A stretch of 60,000 nt of DNA, taken from assembly GCA_009746045.1 (NCBI GenBank), contig RPFO01000059.1:560501-620500 (forward strand). Direction: 5' to 3'. A program made the position numbers and the translations under genes. Shown one piece after another: positions 1-10,978 of this stretch. Position 1 is the stretch's first letter. The number at the start of each line of letters is the position of its first letter. Under the pieces are notes generated by a model. It was not told where the DNA came from. It did no database searches and saw nothing but the letters and a program-made list of their open reading frames with translations. The DNA is from Mesostigma viride (taxonomy: Eukaryota; Streptophyta; Mesostigmatophyceae; Mesostigmatales; Mesostigmataceae).

Positions 1-482
1 AAGAGAGGGTGGAGGGAAGGGGGGAGGAAAACGTGGTTGCGGAGGAGGGTGACGACGGCAAGCGCAAGCACGGTGGGTCCACGCGGCGGCGCAGCAAGAG
101 CCCCGAGGACCGTGCCGAGCGCAAGCGGCGCAAGGAGGAGAAGCGCAGCAAGCGCAAGGAGGACAAGTCATCGTCACGCCACAAGAAGCGAGGCAGCCCC
201 AAGGGGGAGGGCGAGGGGGCCGGCGCAGGGGAGCCTGAGAGCGCAGCGGGGGACCATGCGGCCGACAAGGAGCAAGGGCCGCTGGCAGGGGAGGCAGGCA
301 AGGGGGGGGCAGAGGAGGAGGCTGCGCAGGAGAGCAAGCGGAAGAGCTCGCGAGGCAAGCACCGGCATGGCATCCGCACCAAGCGGGCGGCAGAGGAGGA
401 CGAGGATGGGGATGACACACGCGTGCGAGACGGGGATGAGTGGCCCAAAGACAGCCCCAGCAGGATGTCGGAGTCTGACTGA
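1..482 (+). CDS. C-terminal exon of a charged, Lys/Arg/Glu-rich protein (5' partial)
   Basis: An open frame enters from the left edge and stops at TGA 480-482. It has no convincing ATG, so this is probably the last exon of a gene that begins upstream. The 150-odd residues visible are almost all Lys, Arg, Glu, Asp, Ser and Gly, with basic blocks such as RKRRKEEKRSKRK and a final acidic stretch ending in SESD. No folded domain is visible. Composition of this kind is typical of disordered nuclear proteins such as splicing or chromatin factors, but that is inference from composition only. An AATAAA at 888-893 could be its poly(A) signal. Confidence 0.55.
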   Translation, partial: ERVEGRGEENVVAEEGDDGKRKHGGSTRRRSKSPEDRAERKRRKEEKRSKRKEDKSSSRHKKRGSPKGEGEGAGAGEPESAAGDHAADKEQGPLAGEAGKGGAEEEAAQESKRKSSRGKHRHGIRTKRAAEEDEDGDDTRVRDGDEWPKDSPSRMSESD

Positions 483-1042
483 TTGTATTGCTTTCATGTA
501 CTGCAGCAGAGCGCGCTTGGGCAAGTTGGCTGCTGATTGAATGGCAATGTTTGCAAGCCAGTTTCAGTGGCTGCATACTTCACACCTGGGTCTGTATATC
601 TGTGACGATGGTAAACGATCCGGGACCTCGGTATAGTTTTAGCCTGATGCTGAGCATTGCCCATTGTATCTGACACGGGTAAAGATGTGCATGCTGAGTT
701 TTGTAGGTTGATCACTGATAAGGATCCAACAGGTGCTTTCTGGACTGTGATGAGGACCGACCAGTGTACAGATGTTTCTAGCACCGCACGGTGTTTTTCT
801 CGTTTACAATCGAGGAGCTTTTCGAAGCAGATGTACGGCTCGAAGCTATTAAGCTGTCATAGTCATGCCCACCCATCGCTGCTGAAGAATAAATTTAATG
901 TGCACTATACTTCCTTTACGCATTAACTTTACAAACAAAATTTGAGCTCCAGTCAATTCGCCATTTGTTTTCTTGAAACAACTTACATATCAAGGTTCCC
1001 ATGTTTGACTGGCTGGAGTTTGATGTTCAGCTTAAGGTCTCT
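483..1042. other. 3' UTR of the preceding gene, then intergenic DNA
   Basis: No gene is seen. AATAAA at 888-893 suggests that the transcript of the upstream exon ends near 910. The DNA becomes AT-rich up to the piggyBac-like element that starts at 1047. Confidence 0.4.
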
Positions 1043-1046
1043 TTAA

Positions 1047-2783
1047 CCCGTGTTTTTTTACAACGCGATACATCGCGTTGTAGGGTTAGAACGCGATGTA
1101 TCGCGTTGTAATCTGACACGTGGCAAACCTATTAAACATGCGATTTTTGGTCTGAAACTTTCAAGACAGGTCAGAAACATCTCATAGAATTCAAGAAAAA
1201 ATCCTGGTATTTTTGGTATTTTTTTTGTGACAGCTGCAAACAAATATGTACCACTGAAATCAGGCATTTTCGCGGGACGAAGGTGAAGACGACGGCGATG
1301 GCGGCAGGTAGATCTCGCCAGTTTTCGCGCGAATTTCAGTGGCTGTTGGGTAGCACGACCATGATGATGCGTTCAAAGGTTGATAATTAGGTTTCTACGA
1401 GTTTGTTGAGGTACTGGGGCAAAGAAAACGTAGTTTTTTCCAGTTTCTCACCCAACTTTCATGCGGAAACCCTGGAAACCGGCATACATATTATTACGGC
1501 AAGACTCGGGTCTGCTGCGGCACCATGCTTGGTATTTCCATGGTGTTTCGACTTCTTAACACATGTTTATTCATTCCGAACGCCCGGACTCTCGGCTAAA
1601 CCGAGATTTGTGCAGACTTTTATTGGGTAGCTCCGGGCATGATGGTGCCTGCAAATAGCGTAAGGCGTGACCGTGGCTATTGCTACGGTATGCTGTATTT
1701 TCCTGGAAATGGCCTCTGCCACCGGCTCAATAGTGCTTGCAGGCGTAAGTATATCGTGTTTCTACCTAGTTTCTGCCAGTTTTCCACTTATTTCTACCGA
1801 CCTCTGCCCAGCCTCTCTAAGACCGCCATCCTACTCGACGTTGCTTGCATGTCAGCCATAGCAGGTTGCAGTTGTGCAGTATTTAGGTGCTGTATACGTC
1901 GTCAAGCCGTGCATATATCGTGAGGATTGGATGTTGATGGTTTATACTGCGTTGATTGTGCAAGAAGATCAGCTGGGTGCCCATAATCATGGTGTATAAT
2001 CATGTGTTGTTAGCATCTTGCCACCATTTGCTAGCATGCATTCCAGCGTCATCTTTGCCTGCATGTAAGCTCATGGATCACTCAACCTATCCAAGCCTTG
2101 CATTACACGTGCCTCTTTCTTTCAGTATTGCACGCGTTATGGAATGAAAACCCAGCACCTCCATTCCCACGAGGCATGTGCTCAACACGTTGTGAGAGTG
2201 GATGATGCTTTGGCTATGGCTGCCTGATTCAGTCATATTAGGTCATCCAGTCATGATGTTTGATGCATGTTTGATGCTGTATAACTTATACAACGCCTAT
2301 GTTCAACGTTTTGACCCTCCAAGCTCACTATGGCCCCGTTTATGGGGCTCGGGTCGTTGCGTAATGTTGTCAAGGGCTCTCATGTTTCCCACTGCGTTGT
2401 ACTGCGTTGTAATTGTGATGCTAATGAAAAATAGCTCCAGTGGCCCAATGGGCCTGAGTTTTGTTTCACAGAGCCTGCATATGTTGCCCATAGCTCGTGC
2501 AAGAAGCCAGATTTTTTTCATGAACCATTTGTGAATAAGCGCATGACTTGTGACCTAGGGTCAAGAAATCGCGGTCATGGTCAGACCCCCCTGTATTCAA
2601 ACCAGTGTATCTCTCTAATGAATAAGCAGTTTGTAGGTCTGAGTAGCTCAAAAAATCCTTTGATTTATGGGCTTTCAGGAAAGTATATACATGACCATGA
2701 AAAAAAATTTTCCTTAGGTGCTATACGCGTTCTAAAAAAAGCTTACAACGCGATATATCGCGTTCTAATTAAAAAAACACGGG
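1047..2783. mobile_element. Non-autonomous piggyBac-like element 1 (1,737 bp)
   Basis: The stretch begins CCCGTGTTTTTTTA (1047-1060) and ends with its exact reverse complement apart from spacing, TAAAAAAACACGGG, ending at 2783. It is bracketed by TTAA at 1043-1046 and 2784-2787. TTAA target duplications with CCC...GGG ends are the hallmark of the piggyBac superfamily. Just inside each end are palindromes built on ACGCGAT-ATCGCGT: 1061-1080 and 1090-1107 on the left, 2747-2764 on the right. These resemble the subterminal repeats that piggyBac transposases bind. No transposase-like reading frame is seen inside, so this copy would need a transposase from elsewhere. Confidence 0.75.
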
Positions 2784-2800
2784 TTAATCACCTGATTCAT

Positions 2801-3160
2801 TCACTCACTCACTCACTCACTCACTCACTCACTCACTCACTCACTCACTCACTCACTCACTCACTCACTCACTCACTCACTCACTCACTCACTCACTCAC
2901 TCACTCACTCACTCACTCACTCACTCACTCACTCACTCACTCACTCACTCACTCACTCACTCACTCACTCACTCACTCACTCACTCACTCACTCACTCAC
3001 TCACTCACTCACTCACTCACTCACTCACTCACTCACTCACTCACTCACTCACTCACTCACTCACTCACTCACTCACTCACTCACTCACTCACTCACTCAC
3101 TCACTCACTCACTCACTCACTCACTCACTCACTCACTCACTCACTTAATTAATTAATTAA
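2801..3160. repeat. (TCAC)n microsatellite, about 86 units, followed by (TTAA)n
   Basis: A nearly perfect TCAC tetranucleotide array runs from 2801 to 3145 and passes into TTAATTAATTAATTAA up to 3160. It begins only 13 bp after the TTAA that closes piggyBac-like element 1. The open frames across it (Ser-Leu-Thr-His repeats) are an artefact of a period that is not a multiple of three. Confidence 0.97.
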
Positions 3161-3730
3161 ACACGTCTCCTTCATGCCAAAGGCATGCCACAGCTGCATT
3201 CGGGCGCGCTAGCTAAAAGGACAGGCTAACGATCCGGCAAACTGTGGGTGCAATAAGACCCATGTAAGCGTCGCATAACAAGTAGCGTGGGCAAGTAATC
3301 TGAACATATAGCCAGGGCGTAGCATTGCTGTACTCTTTTCACATTTTTCCCTCGTGATTAAATGGCTGGAAATGGCTGACGGCGGTATGGCTGACGGCGG
3401 AGCTCAGATCTTTTGCGTCTGAGCCCCAAATTCGGTCAGACCACTTGCATTCGATGCGCTTTATTCAGACGTACACGCCAGTATAATCGGTAACGGCTGA
3501 AACGCAGTATTGCCAAAGTTATCACGTGACAAGGCCACGAGCCACGAGATAGCCATGGCTGACAGCGGAGCTCATAACTTTCACGTTTGAGCACCGAATT
3601 CAGCCGTGAATATCACAATCGACGCGTCTTTCTACGACGCACATGCTGATATAATTTTCCGCAGCTGTTACGCAATATACGATGAGCAAACGCCTCTCGA
3701 CACAACGCAGCCTGGCGGCTGCGCTCAGCA
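3161..3730. repeat. Intergenic DNA with a diverged 120-bp direct duplication
   Basis: No gene is seen. Two diverged copies of a roughly 120-bp unit lie at about 3389-3510 and 3557-3682, offset by 168 bp. Both start GGCTGAC-GCGGAGCTCA and share the order of a TTTGAGC/TCTGAGC block, a CGACGCG/CGATGCG block and a TACGC-CAATAT block. They could be old regulatory or transposon sequence; I cannot assign a function. Confidence 0.55.
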
Positions 3731-4600
3731 ATGAAAATACGTCTGCAGCTCCGGCTGCATGCAGCCTCGCCCACCGGTCCAGAAGGCAGCGGCGCCACTA
3801 GCCAAGCTCTAGTGGTCGCCCAGCCCCCTCTGGCCGCCTCGCCAGCAGCGTCGCCTGAACCCAAGCGCAGTCGCCCTGCCGAGCCGACCTGGGAGGAGTT
3901 CGACTTTGACGCCAGCCAGCCCGGCTTTTTTGACAAGCTCAACCCCGACAAGATCCTGGGCTACGTGTTTTTCGGATCGTATGCCTCGCTCCTTGAAATG
4001 TGCAAGCAACTCTTCCATCAGGGCCGCCTCACCGATTCTTTCCAGCTAGAGGCGCGCCCACACCTTCGACCAAATCCTCAAATGCCGCCGCCCCCACCTT
4101 CAGCAACGCGTCCTTTTCTCCCTCCTTGGCCGCTCCCTCGAGGAGCTTTGGCCCCCCACGCCCCTCACCACCACCTTAACCGAATCCTCCATCCGCTCAC
4201 TCCTCAAGGAGGCCCTCGAGCAGCACGTGGCCCCCATCGCGCAGCAGATGTGGCGGTCATGGGCAGCAAGCAGCTCTGAGGGCCGCCTACGAGCAGGCTG
4301 AGAAGGCAGATGCTCAGCAGATGGTCAAGGACCTGCGCAGCTGCCAGCAGAAGCACGACGGCAAGGGGGCCTGGTTCTGGTACAAGCGCCTCGGGCACCC
4401 GGACGGCCTCGGCCGGCCCCACCGCCACGACGTCCCCGGCGCCCCAGCCAAGCGGCTTCGTACCTCAGTGGGCCACGGCCACGGCCGAGGTCGTGGGGAC
4501 AGCTGCGCCGCCCCCACCCCTGCTCCCAGCCGCCGCCGCCCGCCCGGCCGCCCTGGCCGGCCCCGCTGGCCCCCCTGCCCCGCCTAGGTCAGCGGCGGAC
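3731..4600 (+). pseudogene. N-terminal coding remnant of LINE A1 (gag/ORF1-like or N-terminal extension)
   Basis: The frame opens at ATG 3731 and reads a Pro/Ala/Ser-rich leader, then a compact segment (WEEFDFDASQPGFFDKLNP and about 35 more residues). It stops at 4279, while similar Pro/Ala-rich coding composition continues in another frame to about 4600. It lies directly upstream of the reverse-transcriptase remnant on the same strand, so it is most simply the N-terminal part of the same element. No zinc knuckle or RNA-recognition motif is clear. It could instead be an exon of an unrelated gene disrupted by the element. Confidence 0.4.
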
Positions 4601-6350
4601 TACCTACGGTCCCCCCGCTGGTCGGCCCACTTGGCGACCCGTCTGACATGCCTCCTTTCACCTCTCGCGAGGTCACGGAGGCGGTCCAGCGCCTGCAGGC
4701 GTTATGACGCAGCCACCGGCTCTGACGAGATTCCGGCCGCAGTTGTAAAACTTGCAGCCGAATTCGAGGACACAGGTGTTATGCTGCTCTTCCGGGACAT
4801 CTGCAACCGCCTTCTGCTGTCGTCGCAACCACCTCCAGCGGCCTGCATGGCAACACAGTTTTCGCACGATGCTGTACAAGAACAAGGGGTCGCCTGCCGA
4901 CCCCGGCAACTACAGAGGGGTGTGCATTCAAAGTGCCCCCCTCAACCTTCTTATGCGGCTCATCCTGAACCGCCTGCGCACGGCCCTGGACGGTCACCTC
5001 AGCGAGACTCAGCACGGCTTCCGTTCAGATTCAGGTCGCAACACATGCCGGTGTACAGGCGCTCTTCGCTACTCGCCGCCTGGTGGAGGAACTGCAACGC
5101 CTTCAGCCTGGTGAGTCCCCTTTGCACCTTGTGCTGGTGGACCTCATCAAACAAAGCCTTCGATTCGGTCAGTTTCTGGCCTGCGCTTTGGGACATCCTC
5201 GAGTTGTTCCGGATCCCCCGCCCCCTGATTGCTGTCATCCGCAACCTGTATGAAGGGTCCACCACTTCGGTGTGCACTTCTTACGGGACCACGCCCCCAT
5301 GCCCTTTACAGAAGCGTGTGTGGCAGGGCTGCGTGCAGTGTCGCCCTACCTGTTCATTATTGTTGTCGAATACGTAATGATTCAGGCGCGCAAGCGATTT
5401 TCCCGCATCGTGGGCAGGGAACCAGGAGTGCAGGTTGCTAACAAATTCTGGCATGGCGGTACGTGCGGACACGGAGATCAGTCGGCTAGCAGACATCATT
5501 TACGCAGACGACACCACCCTCCTCGAGGACACTGAGCACGTGCAGACATGGCTTGACTGCCTGGCTCTCGAGGCCCGTGCAGTGGGGCTTGAGGTCAGCA
5601 AGAAGACAGAGGCCCTGCATGGCGGTTGGGCTCACCAACTCACCGCCGCCCCTCTATCTCCTAGACGGCTCTCGAGTCCTGTATCGGGACCGCGTTAAGC
5701 TGCTGGGCAGCCTGCTCCCCAGCTGCGAGGTTGATGTGGACCATCGCATCTCCCTCGCCTGGCACGCTTTACGCCAGTACCGGGCCCTGTGGCGCAAGCC
5801 CTTGGGCAAGATCGAGAAACAGGACCTGTTCAAGGTCCTCGTCCTTCCTGTTCTCACGTATGGCGCCGAGACGTGGACCCTCACCGCCGACCTGGCCCGC
5901 AAGCTGGACGGCGCGGTCACTGGGCCAGCATGCTGCGTTCCATTTTCAGAGTAGGATATGCTGCTCATGTCCGCAATTGAGGACCTGTACCAGGGCATGC
6001 CCTATATCACCAGCAACATTAAGCAACGCCGCCTGCAGCTAGTAGGGCACCTAGCTCGATCGCACCAACCAGGTAGACACCTCACGTGGCCCCCCCGCAG
6101 GACTGCGACCAGCCCAGCCTGGCCGGCACCTCCTGACGTGGGCTGGGCTCAGTGATGTTAGACGCCGCTAGGCCCGCACCTTCAAAGAACAGCTAGTAGA
6201 GGACATGGGGGGCCTAGGCCTCTCCGTGATTTGGAAGAAGATGATGGACAAGGCCAAGCTATGGGCCGCCAGGTCATAGACTCAGGACAACGAGCCCCCC
6301 CCAGTGGGGAAGCGCCCGCGTGTGCAATCCCGCGGGAGGCACGCCAGATA
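4600..6350 (+). pseudogene. Reverse transcriptase remnant of LINE A1, many frameshifts
   Basis: Reverse-transcriptase blocks appear in the expected order but in different frames: SDEIPAAVVKLA near 4718, YKNKGSPADPGNYRGV near 4873, KAFDSVSFWPALWDIL near 5155, PYLFIIVVEYVMIQARKRF near 5345, and the catalytic YADDTTLLED near 5500. Downstream come LVLPVLTYGAETWTLTADL near 5840 and QRRLQLVGHLARS near 6025, the conserved C-terminal part of many LINE polymerases. The final VGKRPRVQ-RGRHA segment ends near 6350. At least five frame changes and in-frame stops make it non-functional. No apurinic endonuclease domain was recognised upstream. Confidence 0.85.
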
Positions 6351-6540
6351 GCTCCCCCTAGGGCAGCGTGCGGCTGCCTAGATCGATGTTGTAGTTAGTA
6401 GAATGCTGTTAGATAGATGTAGTATGTAGCCAATGTAGATAGACTAGACCGGTAGGACTGTTTGCACCCATCCATCCATCCATCGGGGTTAATGCTCCGT
6501 GACTCCCCAACGGGAGCACGAGTCTAATTAATTAATTAAT

Positions 6541-7420
6541 GGGCAGCACGCTGGCTGCCGAGCTCCCCCTCCTCTCCACCGCCACCTCCCGACCATCTCC
6601 ACCGCCACCTGAGTCCACCCTCCTCGCCTCCTCCACCGCCACCACCTCCACCTCCGACGCCATCACCGCCCAGCTCCGTGACATCGACCAGCGTCTTAAG
6701 GACAACGCCATCGCTATCGAGGTTCTGCAGAACACCGCAGGCCTCACCGCCCAGGCGGCGAAGGACATTGCCGCCAAGCCAGCCCCGGCTGGCCTGGCCG
6801 GCGATGCTCCTCCCATCACCACCTGGGCGGACATGCTTAAGCAACATACCACCTCCACCACCTCCGCCGTCGCAGCCCAGCTCCAACGGCAGACGCTTGA
6901 CCTCCGCGAGGAGGCCGAGCTTGCCAAGCGCAGCCTCAACGTCATCGTCAAGAACTTCACCATGGAGGAAGGTGAGACTTCCGAGAAGCTTTTGCGTGCG
7001 TTTGAGAGAGAAATCCTTGGTCGCATGGGGCACCTTAACGGTGAGATCGAGCTGGCAACCCACCGCTTTCCCCGCGGGGTAAGGCAGGGCCGCCCCCGCT
7101 CCTTCTCACCTTTTAAGACCCCGGCGGACAAGATTTCTTTTCTCAGACGCCGCAAGCGGCTCGAGAAGACTCTCTTCACCCGGCCTTGATGATGACTTGA
7201 CCCTGGCGCAGCAACAACGGCGACGGGAGCTATGGCCGACCTATACCTCCAGCTCCGGCAGACCAAGGCGGGCCAGCCGGTGTACTCACTGGAAGGGGGC
7301 GGCCATCTACGTCGGCCACAAGCCCTGGCAGGCGAACCCCCCCCCCCCGCGGCCCCAGCGACTCCAGACGCCGGCCCCATGCAGCTTAGGGGAATACAGC
7401 ATTAGTAGTGCAGAATAGAT
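6541..7420 (+). pseudogene. LINE ORF1-like RNA-binding protein, family B (5'-truncated, frameshifted)
   Basis: The first 216 residues are open from 6541 to 7189; the frame then shifts and continues as DDLTLAQQQRRRELW to about 7420. The N-terminal half is Ser/Thr/Pro-rich with a probable coiled coil (AQLRDIDQRLKDNAIAIEVL). The second half (LNVIVKNFTMEEGE, HRFPRG, FKTPADKISFLRRRKRLEKT) has the layout of the RNA-recognition and C-terminal domains of LINE ORF1 proteins. These bind element RNA in a ribonucleoprotein. The homologue at 31.2-32.1 kb extends about 20 residues further at the N-terminus, confirming the truncation. Confidence 0.75.
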
Positions 7421-7830
7421 AGACCGTGGCCATGTACATGTATGCCTCCTAGAGGCACTATCCCAGCTAAGCCCCGCGCTTTATTTAATAATCATGTACA
7501 TGTGTGCCTATGATGTGCCACACTCCAGACGATGCCTAGCCTTATTTAGTAATGTTGTGCCCATGCAGGGAGCCGTAACTCTCTGCTGAGATGCCATGCC
7601 CTAGCTTTTTGTATAGCCATGCTGATCTTCCCCCCCATGACAGGCTCCCCCTTCGCTGGGCATAGCTTGAAGATCATGGGGATGCAAGTGCCCTGGTGCA
7701 CCTAGAGCAAGGGTCCTTTACATTCCCACCCTTGCAGGAAGTAGCTTAGAATGTATGATAGGCCATATGCCCCTTCTCTGGGCTATGTGCTACATATACT
7801 CCCAACGGAGTTATGTTCCTAATTAATTAA
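6541..7830 (+). mobile_element. ORF1-only non-LTR element, family B, copy B1
   Basis: This copy consists of an ORF1 coding region (6541-7420) followed directly by a 3' untranslated tail (about 7430-7830) with no reverse transcriptase between them. The tail contains GGCCATATGCCCCTTCTC, then GTGCTACATATACTCCCAAC and a short TAAT run. The minus-strand copy at 30.8-32.1 kb has the same two-part structure, so the lack of ORF2 is shared rather than private to one copy. B1 starts inside ORF1 immediately after the A1 tail, so it is 5'-truncated. Confidence 0.75.
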
Positions 7831-7910
7831 TGGCTGTACTAGGACTAGGCTATAAGGCTATGGCTGGTTGTGTACCGTGCGTTTAATTGCGGCACGTACG
7901 TGACTAGGTA

Positions 7911-8040
7911 TGTTACTTACTTACTTGTACTTACTTACTTGCTTGTACTTACTTACAATTGCTTGTACTTACTTACTTGCTTGTACTTACTTGCTTGTAC
8001 TTACTTACGTACGTACTTACTTACTTACTTACTTACTTTA
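7911..8040. repeat. Imperfect (ACTT)n array with GCTTGTACTT interruptions
   Basis: ACTT/CTTA units are interrupted by repeated TTGCTTGTACTT blocks and one ACGTACGT. The array lies between the B1 tail and the reverse-oriented B3 tail. Confidence 0.9.
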
Positions 8041-8295
8041 AAAAATTAAAAAATCAAATTATAACATGCCTCCGTTAATTGGGAGATCATGTAGCACATA
8101 TTCCTTGATGGGTGGTGGATTCAAAGGAGAGAGCCACGTAATCTAACTATATATCCTACTAACGCTAATCTACGTAGTCTAGAAAAATCCTAACTGCCCT
8201 ACTCGTCAAAACGCCTCCTCCTCTTGGGGGGAGGGGGCTTGCCCACAGGGTTGGGCGCGTGAGCCTTGACAATCTTCTGCCACCGCGTCTCGTTC
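8041..8295 (-). mobile_element. 3' end of a family B LINE, copy B3 (5'-truncated)
   Basis: Read on the minus strand, this holds the last codons of the element's ORF2 (VKAHAPNPVGKPPPPKRRRR, about 8278-8205), then the tail with GTGCTACATGATCTCCCAAT and a final TAATTT-rich run near 8041. The protein end matches the decayed copy at 51.6 kb (LTRQPLWAKPLPPRGRG region), and the tail matches 51.77 kb and 30.8 kb. Confidence 0.7.
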
Positions 8296-8588
<293 letters not shown>

Positions 8589-8599
8589 AATCATAAAGG

Positions 8600-9062
8600 A
8601 TGCATGCATGCATGTTGGGGCTATGGCTGTCTATGCCTATAGAGCAACGGTATGTGTGAGATATGGTGGTCCCGGCCAGCGGAATCCGGGCAGGACATGA
8701 ACGAGCGATGTACGACAATTAACGTATTTGCGTGTTGTTTGCAGCGGAACACGCCTCCCATGCATTATATATGACAATTTTATCCATGCATACTTCAGCG
8801 AGCTTCCATGCCTGTTGTAGAGAGTGGTATTAGCCCTGCTGAAAGTGCGCAGTTTATGGCATTTCTATGGAGTATGGCATTCCGTTAGTGCAGGTAGGCA
8901 ACGTGTTTGTATTCCAGCACTTTTGGCAGCCTTTTATAGCTTGCTATAATGCATTATCGTGTTGCATGTCATTGATGCATGGCTGTTTTCACGCGCGTAA
9001 CCCACACACATATATGAGCACGTTATATAGGGGTAAAGGGCAGGTGGTCTGACCCTTAAGGA
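8600..9062. other. Intergenic DNA, no gene seen
   Basis: AT-rich unique sequence lies between the CTTA array and the family A tail that starts at 9063. Nothing recognisable was found on either strand. Confidence 0.4.
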
Positions 9063-10900
9063 ACCCCCCATTAATTAATTAATTAATTAGACTCGTGCTC
9101 CCGTTGGGGAGTCACGGAGCATTAACCCCGATGGATGGATGGATGGGTGCAAACAGTCCTACCGGTCTAATCTAAATCTTGCAATACCAAGAATGGGCCG
9201 TTGCCCTATTAGCGGGGGGGTGGGGGTGGGGGTGGGGGTGGAGAAGGGTAGTGCTGGAGGTGGGGGTGGGGGTGGGGGCCGGGGGGGGGGAGGGGGAGGG
9301 TGGCGATTGGGGTTAATGCTTGTCAACGCATGGAGTCTTTCTTTCAGGGCGGATATGCGTCGTCTCCGTCCTGGCTGGGGTCGCCGGCGTGTCGACTGGG
9401 CCTCATCCCGCTCAAGGCGGGCTAGGAGGCGTGTGAGGCTGGTAAATTGGCGGGAAGGTTGACCGTGGCGTGCCTGGCGACCTTGCATCCTCATCATGCT
9501 CGCACGGTGCGACATGAGGATGGAAAGGGGCTTGTTTATAAAAGGCTGTGCCCAAATGAGCCTATTGTACCGCGAGGCCGCGAGGGTGTGCCCTTACCGG
9601 GCGCCCTCCATACCGGGGACGTGCGCCGCGTGGACGATGATGACGCAGCTGGGCCGGGCGTGCTGGGGACGGCCCGGCTTGTGCCGCTTGTTGGGAGCCG
9701 GCCTGCACAGCCGTGCGCTGACCGTTGATGAAGAGCACGGGGGTGTCGTGGACGAGGCGGACGTAGACCCGGAACTGAGTTCTGGCCTTCATGCCTGGCC
9801 TTGATCGCCACGTGGCTGCCCAGCAAACCGTTCTTGCATGATGACTAGCTGGGCGGGGGAGAGTAGGGTAGCTGGGCCGGCGTCGAGGCTCGGCGCGTTT
9901 CTCCCGCCCAGGAGCTTGCGGGCCTGCCGGGAGTACCTTCACCTTGCTTGCCATGTTCGCGAAGGTCACCCGGATGGGGCCAGGCTGGCCCGCCATCCAG
10001 GCGGCCGACTCAATGCGGATGCGTTCGTTGCCCAGGTGCAGCCGGCCCATGATGAGGCTGTGGTACAGGCGTTGCGCTAGCATCAGGTCCGTTTCTGGCT
10101 GCTGCGCGACCTGGAAATACCGGACCATGCACTATACTGCGTGAGCGCAGGTCCTCCTCGACAGCAGTCTTGTGGGCTGCAGCCCCCCTGCGTGCGGCAT
10201 CCTCCATCAGGTTGGCAATGTCTGTCTGTTTAACCATGTTGGCGTAGCTGGTGGGTGCGGGGGCGGCTGGCTGGGGCGGGCTGGTCATGGCGGCCTTGAC
10301 GTCGGCAATGATGGAGTGGAGCTCAGCAGTGTCTTGACCGGGATAGCGGTGGACAAGACGCCGAGTTGGGCAGCCATGGCTGCGACTTTCCTGTTGAGCT
10401 TGTGCAGGTCTGCTTCCGGGGAAGCATCGGGGGTGCTGGCGGTGCCGTACGTGCTCGGCGTCGTCGAAAGCGGCAAAGAGTGCCCGGAGGCAAGGGGCCT
10501 GCGCGTGGCTCAGGAAAACAGAAAGTCGAAGCTGTGGCTCATCCATGTCTTTGAGGTCGTCCACTGAAATGGTCTCGCCACGCGAGCTAGGAAAATAGAT
10601 CGGAGTTTGGGTTTCGTTCATGAGGTGCAGGATAGCCTTCGCCTCCTCTGCGGTAAGCGAAAAGAACCCCCATTGGACTATCCAACTAAATTGTCCAATG
10701 TTGGTATTGAGGTTCCCTACCCTCCCTGGGAAAAAAGGGGGGGGTAAACTTTTCCTTGGGGAAAAAAGATCGTCTTTTGGCCAACTTTGACTAGAGCTAT
10801 CATCCAAATGCTTTGATAAAGCCATGGTATTATTGCATATTCTGAAAGCCCTTGAAGTGTAGATACTCCTAGCATCTCAGTCAGGCTTGGTTGGGGGTAT
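9063..10900 (-). mobile_element. ORF1-only non-LTR element with family A tail, copy A3
   Basis: Read on the minus strand, an ORF1-like region (10825 to about 9560) is followed by a Pro/Arg-rich low-complexity stretch with long G runs (9190-9560) and then the family A 3' tail (9180-9063), ending in TAAT units. No reverse transcriptase is present. It therefore has the same ORF1-plus-tail layout as family B copies but with the other family's tail. The 5' limit is approximate, and the element could be a simple internal deletion. Confidence 0.6.
9562..10825 (-). pseudogene. LINE ORF1-like protein, family A (frameshifted)
   Basis: It starts at a true ATG (10825) with MALSKHLDDSSSQSW and runs to a frameshift near 10440, continuing in neighbouring frames. 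Recognisable parts are a probable coiled coil (ADLHKLNRKVAAMAAQLGVL, about 10400), PTSYANMVKQTDIANLMEDA near 10220, and an RNA-binding-like stretch from about 10125 (MVRYFQVAQQPETDLMLAQR, then GRLHLGNERIRIES). The order of coiled coil followed by a basic RNA-binding part matches LINE ORF1 proteins. At least three frame changes make it a pseudogene. Confidence 0.6.
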
Positions 10901-10978
10901 TCGGAGTTGTGGCCTGTGAGTCATGATTTTTCTCATTTTCAGGGGTATGAAAGTGCCAAAAATGGGCCGGTCAGCGGA

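Larger units (their letters stand above)
3731..6540 (+). mobile_element. Non-LTR retrotransposon, family A, copy A1 (decayed, near full length)
   Basis: This copy carries a Pro/Ala-rich N-terminal coding part, a broken reverse transcriptase and a 3' tail. The tail (about 6400-6540) contains CCATCCATCCATC, then GGGGTTAATGCTCCGTGACT, an inverted CCCCAACGGGAG segment and a TAAT array. The same tail recurs in reverse at 9063-9180 and at 10984-11110, which defines the family and its 3' end. The 5' boundary is uncertain; 3731 is the first ATG of the coding part. No target duplication was recognised. Confidence 0.8.

Noticed and set aside
2531-3148. 205-residue frame rich in Ser-Leu-Thr-His repeats
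   Set aside because: Translation of a tetranucleotide microsatellite plus transposon end; no gene features.
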